A stretch of 64,000 nucleotides of DNA from Mesostigma viride (Eukaryota; Streptophyta; Mesostigmatophyceae; Mesostigmatales; Mesostigmataceae). The stretch spans positions 62,001 to 126,000 of the forward strand of contig RPFO01000059.1 of the NCBI GenBank assembly GCA_009746045.1, in the 5' to 3' direction. Of the stretch, positions 51,843 through 64,000 are shown piece after piece (within the stretch, counting starts at the first letter, position 1; each line of letters starts with the position of its first letter). The notes beneath the pieces are model-generated. The model saw nothing but the letters and a program-made list of their open reading frames with translations, was not told the origin of the DNA and ran no database searches. Both the position numbers and the translations under genes were made by a program.

Positions 51843-53124
51843 TAATAATATATATACAGTCAAGGGTGCCGGCCTCCCTCCTTCCGATCGTACGTTCCAT
51901 GTGCATGGACAGGGATCGATTGTTCAAAGGCCGTGATCGATCCTAGTTATTGTCATCCATCTGGGTTAATCGACGCTGCGGCTCCCCAACGTGGGACTGC
52001 TTGACTTCATAATGTTTTCTATTTACTTCTTATCTCCTTTCTTCAATATCCTTGTCTATTCACTACCCTAAAATATTAACCTTTTTACTGCATGCATGTC
52101 TGTCGTTAGTTTATTTGTAGTTTATCCTCACCGTCTATCCCTTACCATTCACCACACCATCAGCCCGGGCTGACTCTGGGCCTCTTTGCTTTCGCCGTCC
52201 TCCATGGCCGCAGGTCGATCCTACATATTGTCGATCCTACATATGGACACCATGCACAGCTTCCGCAGTCTTCGCACCGGCGCCTTTCCTCTCAGACGAC
52301 TACTTCCTCGATCTAGTTTTTATGCATGTGCGATACCGGTTGTAATGCGCCATGCATGTGCGCAGGAATTAATACATGTGTCCCTCGAACGTTTTCTTTT
52401 TGGAAGAAGACCATGCAATCCAGCCGATTCTAGTACTACTGCACAGCAATAATTTGGGACAGCCTATATAATTATGGACAGACAATGGACAAGCATAGCT
52501 TGAGTTTATTTACAAAATGCTTTACACAAGGATTTCAATCGTCCATATCTTCGAACAATATGCAAGAGTATGGAATCCAACAGGCAGAGTAAGCTGGCTG
52601 CCTGATACATTTGCATGGCTCGCACCCCACCAACGCCATTACCCCACACCAGAACAGGTAAACTTGAGCTGTTGTAACTGCAGAAGAATGTACAGTAGCC
52701 AACAGCATAAGTGCCAGCTATACTGGCTGGTGCCTCCACGCCGACCCAGGAGTGTGGAGCTGATAGACAGAAACCCAGAGATTATTTTCCATTGCAGGCG
52801 AGGGCGAGTTGGTCCTTCCCGCCCATGCTGGAAAACCGGTTCTGTCAGTCACACCCACTCAAACTTGGTTTTATTACACAAGAGGCGCATAGGCCAAGGA
52901 TTCCCCACTGTGATATCACAGGCACCGCTGGCTGCTAGCAGCAGCCAGCCACGACCCACATCGGTTGTACCTTGACATCGGTCACCACTGCCCGCTCTCC
53001 AAACTGCCCACAGTGACTACCAGAGCCAACAAGCGCTTTGCTTTGTTGGGAAACCCCCCGGCTATAAGTATGAGCTTCTTGGCCGGCGGGACACCCCTTT
53101 TACCCCCAGGCCCCATGGCTCCAT
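51843..53124. other. Spacer and probable 3' untranslated region of the esterase gene
   Basis: No conserved coding region was found. ORFs such as 52517-52975 (+) show no family resemblance. The right part probably belongs to the minus-strand esterase transcript. Confidence 0.4.
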
Positions 53125-56100
53125 CTACACAACGGCGCTGGAGGACACGACCCGCCGCAGGGTCTCACGCGTGTATGTGGGCAGCGCGTCGCCTGGCTCA
53201 CCCTGGCCGCCGTCCCCGCCCCCTTCCCCCCCCGTGCCCCAGGCCTGCTGCTCCTCCAGCTCCTGCAGGTTCATCACCAGCATCGACATGACCGACCGGC
53301 GCATGCGTGGGTGTCCCGGTGACGTCACCTTGCCGGCCCCAACCCCCGACCCCACCCCCTTCTTGCCATCCATGAGCCCACCACTACTGCCGCCCATGCC
53401 GCCCCCACCGCCCGCACCTCCCTTGAGTTTGCCCCCAGCCCCGCCGGACCCCGCCACCGGCTCATCCAACTCCGATCCCCCCACCTCGCCGATGCCAGCA
53501 TTAGCATCCCAGCCCCCGATGCGCCGGCCATGACGAGAGAGGCGGGAGGCGGCGGACCCGCTGAGCTGCGCCACCTCCTTGCCCGCGTCGGATTGGAGGA
53601 AGTCGGTCACGGCGGCCCAGCCGTAGCGGTAGGCGCCGCGCACGATCTCGTCCATCAGGTGGTAGTCCCGCAGCCTGCGACGCAAACGCGGGGAACCATG
53701 TAGGGAGGAACCGACGATGAGGGATGTGCCGTAATGCACACGAGACAAGGGGCACACGAGACAAGAGGTGCGTCACAAGAGACATGCAACTAGAAGCTTG
53801 TGACAAGAAGCAAGACACAAGAGGCATGACACAAGAGGCATGGCACAAGAGGCGTGACATAAGAGGCGTGACATAAGAGGCGTGACATAAGAGGCGTGAC
53901 ATAAGAGGCGTGACATAAGAGGCGTGACATAAGAGGCGTGACATAAGAGGCGTGACATAAGAGGCGTGACATAAGAGGCGTGACATAAGAGGCGTGACAT
54001 AAGAGGCATGTGAGTTCCACAATGATAATGATGAGATTCCCAAAGATTATCGGTCTAAACTCTGAAGCAGCTAGGCGCAAAAGTCATGGCCACACATCTG
54101 TAGGGCACTAGGGTACGGACCTGCCTTAATACCCCGACCTGCCCCGCCCCACCCCGCCATTCCAATGCTGGCATACGTGTGGGTACAAGCGGCAAAGGTA
54201 AGATGCATTCGCGACCATGCTCATGCGATGACTCGTACAAGTACTCGGAAGAGACCAGGAGGGGCATTTTATGGGGACGAAATGGAGAAGGGAGGGCAGT
54301 GACAGTGCAAAGATGGTGTGCGGCGAGGGCATGAGAGGACGTGGCGAGCACCCACTTGTAGTTGTTGATGCCCGTTGGCCGCAGGTATAGGTCGATCTTG
54401 TCGGTCTTGCGGGCCGCGCGCAGCTGCATGGTGTGGGAGACGTACGCCAGCGCGTTCATCTGCGGGTGGGTGGGTGGGATAAGGGGCAGGGTGGAGGTAG
54501 GCCAAGTCATGGCAGTTTGGGGCAAAGGAGTAACCAGGGGAGCCAACCAGAGGAGGACAAGTGTCAGAGGGGCATGCGGGCCGCAGCTGGGAACTTACTT
54601 CCTGCACGCCGGTAACCTTGACAAGATCCCCCCAAAAGCCAGCCAGGAGTGGACCATAACCCATAATCTTTTCCCAAGGCTCTATGAATTGGTGTGCTTG
54701 TTATGTACTCAACCGAGCAGTACGGAAAGATAAGCAGAGGGGAGGAAACCGAGGAAAGAAAAAGGTTACAATGGATGGGAAGCTAGGGAAAACCTCTTAC
54801 ATGCCAGGCATATCATTGTAGCAAGCATTCAAAGCATGGCGGCTCACCAAGGGCAAGTGGCTGTACATACATGCATGCGTGCCCCGGTACCGTTTCATCT
54901 TTGTTTCGACCATCACTTAGAAAGGTGGCACCCGCAGCAACTAAGCATGTTGGATTGGTATGGCCAGCGAGAACGAATTCATCCCACGCGGCTGCCCGAC
55001 GCGGCCCCAGAAGGTACAGGTACCATGGATGTACAAAATCTTAAGCAGCGCGTGCTGTCAAGGTGTGCCCCAACCAGCCCAAACCCGCCAACCAGGGGAC
55101 TCACGGCCACCAGTAGTGCTACACCATAGGCGACAGAGCGGGCAACACATTGATATTTGTAGCAGTTCTTCGTTGTCAGCACGCGCACGTGCCGGCTTGT
55201 TGTGCTACTGATTATGATACACACACACACACACGCACGCGTGCGCAGACACACACCAGCTCGTTGTAGCGCGGCAGCTTGAACTTGACGGCCGCAAACG
55301 GGTTGATGCGGTTCCACAGCAGCCACCTGCGTGCGCCAGAAATAAGCAATGACGTTAAAGTCGTCCGTTCCATGGTCAGATGGGCGCGAGGAGGGAGCCC
55401 AAGTGGCTATTGGAACGCGAGGGTGGTTGCAGAATGTAATTGGGATTCACACACACCTTCCAACCTTGGAAGGCAAGGGTACGCCCGACCGTGCGTGGCC
55501 AACTGAGACTGCCCAAAAGGCAGGCAGAAATGTGGACATTGGATCTTCAAGCCATGTGAATTCCTGGTGTGCGTGTTTATGTCCACATCAGTGATGGATG
55601 ACAGTAAAAAATGACGACGTAGTAGACATGCGCCTGCTATGGAACTTATACATACAACATATCAATAAATCATAAACAATAACAATACATGTAAAGATAT
55701 CACGAAATGAAGTATAGTAGTATAATATAGAGTATATAGTATAATATATATAATATGTAGTACATAGTATATAGCCTGGTGTATATCACGAGATACAGTA
55801 TATAATACATAGTATATAGTGTACATCGCGACATACAGTATAACTGTATACTATTTGTCGCGACCCGTTACAAGATTGCGCATGGCCGTGCCAGCCTCAC
55901 CAAACACGGCGCAAGGCAAGGCCACCCTGATTCCCTGTCTACATGCCAACCTGCGTCCATGGCTTAATTGTACGGGATCAGAATTAAGTCGTTGGTCCAT
56001 GGTCAACCTGAGGCCATGGTCAAGAGCACGTACCAACCCGAGAGGTCGCCGTCGAACGGCGTGACGTCCTTGAATGCGCTGTGGCAACACCAACAGAGGC

Positions 56101-59100
56101 AGCGGGGTGATAAAAGATCCGGCAACAGAAAGGATAAGCAGCCGGCGGCCCAAGGTGAAACTTGGTTGCCTGCAGCAACTCCATGCATTATTTGCACCCC
56201 AGTGATAGTAGACCTTGTCCCTTGTGCTACGCCAGTGGTTGCACATGGCACCGATCCCATGGACACTGATTCCATATTCAGTCTCCATGCTCATCACATG
56301 GATACCCTGCTCACCTGCTGGCTTGCCTTTCTGAAGGAGCAAAATAAAAAAAACAGCAAGCACCAGAAGGTGCTTGTCTCGGCCCTGGAAAGCCCAAACC
56401 CATGCATGTCAGTTGCTATGGCTTCCTCTCCACTGGTGCCCTTGCCCTCCCCCATCGCCAATTGCTCTTTCCCCCTCCTCCCCAACCTGCTGTACTTGTC
56501 ATTGTTATCTCCCTTCGACTCCCCAGTTGTTGCCCTTATTCTCCCATTCCCACCCCTCCAACCTCCAACTTGTCTTCCTCTCTGCCTCAACCTCTTGTCT
56601 TTGTCCTCTCCCCCCCCTCCCTTGTCCTTGTCCTCCCCTTCCCCTGTCGACCTTGTCACCCTCCCCCACCTACCTGTCGTCGTTCCCCTTGCCCTTGCCT
56701 GTCTCCCTTCAACTCCCCAGTCAACACCTGCCTGCTGTCCTTGCCCTCTCCTGTTGTCCACGTCTACTCTACTCCTCCCCCAACGCCCACCTGTTGTCCT
56801 TATCCTCCACGTCGACCACGATGACCGTCTTGACGCCCATGCGGCGGATGATGTTGACGGGGATGTTGTCCACGTAGCCGCCGTCCACGAGCAGGTGGCC
56901 GTTGGCGTCCATCATGGGCGGCAGCAGGCCCAGAACGGTCATGCTCGCGCGCACGTACTTCCACAGCAACCCGCGGTGGTGCACCGCAATGTCCCCCTTG
57001 GTGATGTCGGTGCTCACGCAGAAGAAACGGAGCCACAAGTCCTCGATCTGGCCACCCAGGGGCACGTGGCGATGAGCAGCAGGCAGCCGTCCACAGGAAC
57101 CAGCAGCAGCAGCAGCAGTAAGCAACGGCCGCGGTAGACAGTAACCAGCAGTAACGCGCAATCACCAGCAACCAGCGACGTGTCAAGTGTGCAAGATGCA
57201 GGACACAGGCACCAATACGGGGTCGATGCAAGAACATGGTTGTGAAGCACGCCTGCCAGGTAACACATCCGATGCCACCAGCCAAAAAACAAAGGGTGAT
57301 GGCTCGCATCCCATCCTCATGACTGCAACTGCATCTAGTTATCATAATCTTCAATATTGGCTGTCTTATCATGGTCATGTTTCCATCTAATGTCGCTCAA
57401 GGTTCCATCGAACATCGTTCATGTTTCCATCGAACGCGGCTCACCTGTGTGCTCCCAAACGTGGCCCGCACGCCCTGGCTGAAGCCGCCGCCGTGGAACA
57501 CAGAGATCAGCGGCTGGAAGAATCGGGCGAGGGAGGGGGGGGAAGGGGACAGGATGGACCATGGTCCATGGAGTAGGGCGGCATGCCACGTGACAAACAG
57601 GGAGGGGGCCAGGAACACAACAGTCAGTGAGCAGAAAGAATTAGCTAGGGGAAGTGACGAAACAATGTGAGCCTGTTGCATGTCCATAAAGAGACTAGAA
57701 GGGTATATAGAGCGGACATCATGGAGTATATAGAGCGGACATCATGGAGTATATAGAGCGGACATCATGGACTACATAGAGCGGACATCATGGAGTATAT
57801 AGAGCGGACATCATGGAGTATATAGAGCGGACATCATGGACTACATAGAGCGGACATCATGGAGTATATAGAGCGGACATCATGGACTACATAGAGCGGA
57901 CATCATGGAGTACATAGAGCGGACATCATGGAGTACAGCGGACATCATGGAGTACATAGAGCGGACATCATGGAGTACATAGAGCAGACATCATGGAGTA
58001 TATAGAGCGGACATCATGGAGTATATAGAGCGGACATCATGGACTACATAGAGCGGACATCATGGAGTATATAGAGCGGACATCATGGAGTATATAGAGC
58101 AGACATCATGGAGTATATAGAGCGGACATCATGGAGTACATAGAGCGGACATCATGGAGTACATAGAGCGGACATCATGGAGTATATAGAGCGGACATCA
58201 TGGAGTATATAGAGCGGGCATCATGGAGTACATAGAGCAGACATCATGGAGTACATAGAGCAGACATCATGGAGTATATAGAGCGGACATCATGGAGTAC
58301 ATAGAGCGGACATCATGGAGTGCATAGAGCGGACATCATGGAGTACATAGAGCGGACATCATGGAGTATATAGAGCGGACATCATGGAGTACATAGAGCT
58401 GACATCATGGAGTATATAGAGCGGACATCATGGAGTATATAGAGCGGACATCATGGACTACATAGAGCGGACATCATGGAGTATATAGAGCGGATATCAT
58501 TCAGTATAGTAGCTGTGTACAGGTATACTAAAGAAGATGGCTAGCTGTGAATAATAAAGCATAGACAAGCGTGGGTGAAAAACTCATCTGTAGCACCCAC
58601 AACCTGTGATCAGTGCACTTAGTAGGCTAGCCATAGAGTGAGCGAGCCAAAGAGTGTACATCTGAGATTACATGAAGGGTGCTGGGTGTGTGTAGAATCT
58701 TCTGCCCGCCATCGGCCAGCATGAGCTCCTCGCGCCCTGTGCATCCAAGTGCACTTAGCAGCATTCAAAGCGCTATCATCCGCAATACCCACCAGCAGCG
58801 CTATCATGCGCAACACCCACCAGCAGCGCTATCATCCACAACACCCACCAGCGTGAGCTCCTTGAGCAGATGCCGCACGCTGCTCAGGCGCGCGGAGAAG
58901 GCGCGCACTAGCGGCAGCATTAGCTTTGACAGGCGGTACTTGGCGTAGAGCGCGCCCATGAACGCGCCCTGGCTGGTGCCGCCGATGACATCGATGGGGA
59001 TGCCGTGGTCCTCCAGCGCCTTGATCACGCCCAGGTGTGCCAGGCCGCGGCTGCCCCCGCCGGAGAGGACCTGCGCCCCAAATGAGCGGCGACATAATAT

Positions 59101-62100
59101 AATGAGCAGCGACACAGTATCATGAGCAGCGACATTGTATAATGAGCAGCGATACAGTATAATGAGCAGCGATATAAGATGATGGACATCGATACAACAT
59201 AATGAGCAGCGATATAATATGATGAACAGCATGACATAGTGAGCAGCAGCGCCAGCACCGGATAGGAGCCGCACCGTTACAAACAAAGCCGTGCGCATTC
59301 AATGTTCTACGGTCCCGTGACTGGCAGCTTCTTAGCATTTTAGCATGCCTCTATGCAATGGTAACGAATGGCTGCTCCAGCCTCGCCACTGCAGCAAGCC
59401 CCCCCACTCACCAGCCCGATGGCCTTGCCGGCCAGGAAGCGTGCGATGCGCGCAAAGTCGTCCCCGTTGTCGGTCTTGATGTGGTGGTGCCGCTGCAGGC
59501 CCGGCCGGGCGTCCAGCCACGCGCGCGTGCCCTTGGGCTGGTACCACGCGGGAGAGTGGGAGGGGACGTGCAGCAGCAGCAACTCGACGCGCAAGAAGGA
59601 GACGTCGGCTACGCCCAGCCGCCAGGTCAGGTTTGCGTAGCGCTCCTTGCGCAGCCAGAGCAGGCGGCGCTCGTGCTCGCGAACCTCGGGGGAGGAGCGC
59701 GCGTTGGCAACCAGCAGCACGCTGGTGGCGGTGTGGGAGGGTGGAAGAACGGGTTTGGCATAACGAGACGTGTTGTTGGAGATGTGCTTGAGAAAATGAC
59801 ACAGGTGTTGGTGTTGGTGGGTGGCTTTGACAGAACAAATAGCGAACACGCTGGTGGGTGCGCAGGTAGGACATTACAGAACTCACACATTCTCTTCACT
59901 TACACACTAGTGCGATGAGCTTGCAGTCAATCGTCTGTTAGGGCGCGAATGATGCCCATCTGCCCAGAAAAACAACGCCCATACACATTTTCCCCTTGGG
60001 AATACTTTGCCTAGTGGAAATGCACATGAAGGAAACTCCGGAGCCAAGGAACCCCGGACCCAAGGAGACCCATCAACCAAGGAACATGGATGGCATACAG
60101 ACAGTTACCCTACCAGACAGATAGTGGCGCTACCAAACAGATAGTGGCGCTACCAAACAGACAGTTACCCTACCAGACAGATAGTGGCGCTACCAGACAG
60201 ATAGTGGCGCTACCAAACAGACAGTTACCCTACCAAACAGATAGTGGCGCTACCAGACATTGCAAAACCGGATCCCTGAGGCACAGTTGCGATTGTTTTG
60301 CAGGCATGCACAGGCTTCAGGGACAAATGGATTGTATGGACATGTGTGGCATGAACACAGCGGAGAAAGGCCTAAAGGGTGCTGTCCTCACAGGCCCATG
60401 CCAATGTCAGGGACCCACCAGTCCGCTTGGTGTATGCACAGGGTGGTCCAGGCAGACAAGTTTGCGTCCGCCAGCAGAATGATGAAGCGGTACTTCTCCT
60501 CCTGTGGTGTGGTGTAGGTAGGATGAGGCACCACCATGGGCAGTGCAGTGGCAGGAGTTGAAGGAGCAAGCCCGTAGCCCTTGTATTCTAAGCATCCCTG
60601 CCGCCCACAACAGCCCGCCTGCCCCAAGACCAGAACAGTGCCACGTTGGCGTATTCTCACCCAATGGAAAGCGCCAAACACGCGATGACGACGTGCATGG
60701 CGTGCCACTGCCGCAAAAAATGCATTTCCTAATGACTATCAATTTAATTATGAATTTGGAACACGGGAGTGACACGAACAGCCTCGTCGCCAACATGTCA
60801 GCGAACCTGGGCTCTCCCACATCCTGCCGTGCATGCCGGTACAAATGCCAGCACTGGAAATATACTATACTGGAGATGAATTGCTTGGGCTGGGCAAGCT
60901 CCCGAGGTTCCACCACCAGCCAATCGATGGCCTCACAAGAGACGCACAGCTACGAGAGTACAAGAGCAGCCCCCCATGCAATTCTGGAGGCTGCTACTGT
61001 AACAAGTAACCATGTTCATATCATACCTTTCGCAGCTCGCAGCCCATTATTGCCAATACACAACTACCTGCACAACAAACACTATGACATTTCTGCTTAC
61101 CCATGTACAGATCGAAATAGCAAGTTTCATGACCGACCGCGCAGCCTGCCATATGCGCCAAGAAGGCCTACTGCTCACGCCCCTGTTCACCTCACCTGCT
61201 CCGCCAGCCAGGTGGCCAGCTTGCTGCGGTAGAATGCGGTGTGCAGCTTGGCGGTGGCCTTCTCGCCCCACAAGTGCGTGATGCGCTTGCTGTTCAGCAG
61301 CAAGGTGGGGCCAAAGCTGGAAGGGAAGGGCCAGGGGCAGGGCATTCGCAGAGGCAAGGCGGGGACGCAAGCATGGGACAAGGAGAAGGGGACAAGTAGA
61401 CGACAGGCATGGGGGTCAGATGCCCATCCACCCACCAACCAATGTCATGGCATACATCAACATGATGACGTGGACACGCAGGCATGTACCTGGGGGGACC
61501 TGGTTTCTGTACTGTGAAGCCACAAGAAGATTCCCACAAACACGTGTCCTCCATCCCAAGAAAACCTGGTGCCTGCAAGCACCATGGCGCAGGAGCTGCG
61601 TGGCCAGACCGCGCTCCCCAAGGCCCCACTTTCTGGCCTAAAACCCAACCATGCTGCCAAACTAGACTCAGGAATGATACGCATAATCAGCTCTTGGAAG
61701 CATACAGCAGCCCATCAGCGGTCCGGGTCTGACGCTCTGCAGCCACAGTGCCCTGAGCTCTCGGGCCATCCCCCACTGTCACGTCACCCTCGATTGTCAG
61801 GCCATCCAGTGATCCTCACTTTCCAAGCCACCCTCGCGAACACCCTGGAGCTATCACTACCCACCTCTGCAGCGCGGCCCCGAACGAGCCAGCGAACGAG
61901 GCGACGTCGAACGAGTCGTCCACCGGCAGCAAGGTGAGCACCACCAGCTCAGAGGGCGAGCGGTTGGTGATGCTGCCCGGCGCGGTGGGGCACTTGGACG
62001 CCACGCTGGACAAGCGCTTGGTGAGCGCCGCGATCAGCCGCACGCCCGCCTGGGGGCTGGCCTGGCAGATCCTCTCAAAGGACGCCCTGCAAAGAGATTT

Positions 62101-63828
62101 TCAAGAGATGTATATTGAGAACGGTAAGACAAGTGTAAGTCGCGCAGGAGGCATGCGTGGGGTCAAGGAATGCGGCAACAAGCCAACCTTGCATAAATGA
62201 ACGGAGGCTGTCAGCTAGTGGATATCACCATCTATAATTTTGATAGGAAGCTGCTGCAGATTCACAAAACTTTCAATACTTGCATGATATTGAATACCAG
62301 AAAAGCAAAGCTGATCTATTCATCTAGAGGTGAAGAACCAGACGGTAGAGGACGAGATGACGTTAGCTGATGTTTTTATTTGCTCATGCAACGCAAGTGA
62401 AACACAGTATGACCCCACCGGGACGTGCCGTTGACACTTCTGGCAGTAAACCAGGACATGGGCAGCTGACCGGGACACATCCTGTGATGCAGGGCTGTGC
62501 ATAAACCACTAGCCTTGCTGACCGTAACACTCAATTGAATAAATGATGGAACGCTTACCAAGAGAGGTTCGGCAAGAAAACCCCTCTACCACCACTTACC
62601 GCGACATCCGCACAACTTATAATCCTGCTCAAAGCGGCATGCGCATGCGCATATTGCTCAACCATATACGTATGGGTGTGGTCTCCGACCGCTCACCACG
62701 ACATGCGCACAATGCCTACCACCACTCGCGTGAGCTGGTCTCCGACCGCTCACCACGACATGCTCACAACGCCTACCACCACACGAGTGAGCATGGTCTT
62801 GAGCCACTCACCGCGACATGCGCACAACATCTACCACCGCACGCGTGAGCATGGTCTTGAGCCACTCACCGCGACATTCGCACGAGCTCCGCGTCGCGCA
62901 CGCACAGTGCCGTGTGGTCATGCGCTCCCTCCGTCAACAAGCTGGCCTCGCCCACCGGCTCGCCCCGCCCCACGCTGAACCGGCCCCCGCTCGCGTCCTC
63001 TGACAAATACGCCGCCCCCACCTCCTCGCCGTCGCCCGCGTCCTCCTCCTCCAAGTCGTCCTCCTCCTCGTCCTCGTCCCTTACTTCTTCCACGTCAACA
63101 TCCATGAGGCTCAGGCTGCCGCTGCGCTTGGGCCCCGCGCGCCACGTGCCGCGCCGCTGCTGCTTAGAGTGGGTGTCGCCGTCGTAGAGTCGCGTGCTGC
63201 TGCCGGGCCCCTGCTTGAACCCCCCGCGGCGCACCAGGGACATCTTGCCCGAGATGAGGACGAAGAGGGAGGACGCGCGCTCGCCTTGGAGGAAGAGCGT
63301 GTCGCCCGTGCGCAGCCACACTGGGGGGGGGGGGGGGACATGTGAGTTGGGGGGCGGGGGGGGGGGGGCGGACATGTGCGTTGGGGAGGTGGGGGCGGAC
63401 ATGTTTTTTTGGGGGGGAGGTGGACATGAGTTGGGTGGGTGGGTAGATCGGGACAGGTATGACATATGGTGGGCCATAATTGTTGGGTATGGGGTCAAAA
63501 GGGGGGAGATTGGTGTTGGTGCAGTGGCAGTATAATAAAAAATCATGACAAGGTTGACTGGTATTCTTGTTGGGTGGTGGTTTGCGCCGGTACATGATTG
63601 GCTTGTCAGTCAGCTGAGTGGCCCATTGAACACAGAAGACACCAAGGGAATGGCATCCTTCTTGTCGAACTACTTCCGCACAACGCCCACGCGCTGCCCC
63701 CATAAGATATGCATGCAGTGGTTGGTTGGGTGACGTCTGCAAGCCGCGCCGCACTCACCTCGGTTCAGCCCCAGCTTGATGAACTGCCGGATGGGCGGGT
63801 AGAGCGAGCGAGCGGCCACCAGGTAGAG
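53125..63828 (-). CDS. Neuropathy-target-esterase-like lysophospholipase, 5' partial (13 exons visible)
   Basis: NTE (PNPLA6/7) enzymes are membrane-associated lysophospholipases acting on phosphatidylcholine and lysophosphatidylcholine. Exons: 63759-63828, 62870-63320, 61865-62086, 61196-61316, 60419-60501, 59412-59721, 58849-59070, 57445-57513, 56791-57047, 56034-56078, 55257-55326, 54356-54459, 53125-53674; phases agree. Order: IRQFIKLGL; a cyclic-nucleotide-binding-like domain ([20 protein letters not shown]...[10 protein letters not shown]) split by an acidic insert; [30 protein letters not shown]; then the patatin domain with oxyanion loop GGGSRG, nucleophile serine in GTSQG, partner aspartate in DGGYVDN, and [23 protein letters not shown]. 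The phosphate-binding arginine of true cyclic-nucleotide sites is not visible. About 858 residues are present; the N-terminal membrane segment and further domains lie to the right. The last exon ends in a Gly-rich tail. Confidence 0.94.
53805..54008. repeat. 14-bp minisatellite in an esterase intron
   Basis: About 13 units of GCGTGACATAAGAG, with GCATGACACAAGAG variants at the left end, lie in intron 53675-54355. Confidence 0.95.
55640..55860. repeat. AT-rich ATATAGTATA-type tract in an esterase intron
   Basis: Imperfect repeats of TATAATAT, ACATAGTATATAG and ATCGCGACATACAGTAT occur in intron 55327-56033, in contrast to the GC-rich exons on either side. Confidence 0.75.
57709..58500. repeat. 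22-bp minisatellite of about 36 units in an esterase intron
   Basis: Units of GAGTATATAGAGCGGACATCAT alternate with TACATAGAGC, ACTACATAG and GAGCAGACATC variants and fill most of intron 57514-58848. One unit near 57928 is shortened. The variants are interspersed, so the array has been mixed by unequal exchange or gene conversion. Confidence 0.96.
58793..58860 (-). repeat. 28-bp tandem copies of an exon end and donor in the esterase gene
   Basis: In transcript sense the exon ends ACGCTG/GTGGGTGTTG at 58849. Downstream GCTGCTG/GTGGGTGTTG and GCTGCTG/GTGGGTATTG follow at 28-bp spacing, each with a matching GATGATAGC stretch. The copies are potential donors. Confidence 0.85.
59083..59245. repeat. 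20-bp minisatellite in an esterase intron
   Basis: About eight units of AATGAGCAGCGATACAGTAT, with GACAT and GATATAAT variants, lie in intron 59071-59411 just upstream (in transcript sense) of the exon carrying the catalytic serine. Confidence 0.9.
60098..60258. repeat. 20-21-bp minisatellite in an esterase intron
   Basis: Mixed units CAGATAGTGGCGCTACCAAA and CAGACAGTTACCCTACCAGA alternate in intron 59722-60418. Confidence 0.9.
62692..62878 (-). repeat. 58-bp tandem copies of an exon end and donor in the esterase gene
   Basis: In transcript sense the exon ends ATGTCGCG/GTGAGTGG at 62870. The same junction recurs at 62812 (ATGTCGCG/GTGAGTGG) and, slightly changed, at 62754 and 62697 (ATGTCGTG/GTGAGCGG). 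Spacings are 58, 58 and 57 bp. Each unit contains GGTGGTAG and a GAGACC or AAGACC stretch. Confidence 0.92.
63328..63419. repeat. G-rich tract in an esterase intron
   Basis: Runs of G separated by ACATGTG and GCGGACATGT words lie a few bases upstream (in transcript sense) of the acceptor of exon 62870-63320. In the transcript this is a C-rich polypyrimidine region. Confidence 0.85.
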
Positions 63829-64000
63829 CTGTGGGGGCACCGGAAAATACAAAAAGAAATGGAAAATAGAAACCCACAATACAGCACATGGCCGTTCAGC
63901 CCCTAATCACCCCAAAACTCACGCAAAAATAGGAAAACACAGCATTAGGAAGCTGACGCACAACCGTGTCTTTGTGCACACATACAACTGGCTATAAGCG

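Noticed and set aside
52517-52975. 152-codon plus-strand ORF
   Set aside because: No recognisable domain, no splice context and probable overlap with the 3' end of the minus-strand esterase transcript.
57709-58500. CRISPR-like appearance of the 22-bp repeat array
   Set aside because: The units are directly adjacent with no unique spacers, the genome is eukaryotic, and no cas genes are present.

Overview
This window is eukaryotic nuclear DNA, most likely from a green alga. The genes are split by many short introns with GT...AG ends. The coding exons are GC-rich. There are fossil LINE reverse transcriptases and a tRNA-like SINE, and no operons, ribosome binding sites or prophage. The two best-conserved multi-exon proteins resemble plant forms. 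The SAPS protein carries the plant-style block joining YFSK, a CLL..R helix and AHP.IL, and later the WGCG motif. The aminodeoxychorismate synthase is the fused PabA-PabB form found in plants. I cannot place the species from this sequence alone.

Layout. About 240-12727 (+): a 5'-truncated gene for a SAPS-domain (PP6/SIT4 phosphatase regulatory) protein in 15 visible exons; one intron holds a long G-rich and a long C-rich arm. 13590-18070: a transposon nest, with a degraded LINE on the minus strand, a short tRNA-related SINE inserted in it, and two adjacent copies of a 1.1-1.4 kb element with inverted ends. 18900-19658 (-): an intronless NADH-cytochrome b5 reductase-like flavoprotein. 20872-22443 (+): an intronless F-box/leucine-rich-repeat protein. 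22849-23225: a MITE-like element. 23890-39668 (-): a 20-exon gene for bifunctional aminodeoxychorismate synthase (folate pathway) with an unusual tail of about 500 residues. 40746-48546 (+): an eight-exon coiled-coil protein I cannot name. 49430-51842: two more LINE fossils. 53125 to beyond the right edge (-): the 3' part of a neuropathy-target-esterase-like lysophospholipase gene with a cyclic-nucleotide-binding-like domain and a patatin domain, 13 exons visible.

The genes do not form one pathway. Orientation pairs are the reductase and F-box genes (divergent), the synthase and coiled-coil genes (divergent, about 1.1 kb apart), and the coiled-coil and esterase genes (convergent). Exon-intron structures were built by hand from homology, GT/AG sites and reading-phase agreement. 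Phases agree at every internal junction reported.

The most striking pattern is in the introns. At about eight exons the end of the exon plus its 5' splice site has been copied, usually in tandem, into the following intron, with periods from 28 to about 101 bp. It occurs in all four intron-containing genes, on both strands, with no shared repeat sequence. This suggests that introns here grow, and splice donors are duplicated, by local tandem duplication across exon-intron junctions.
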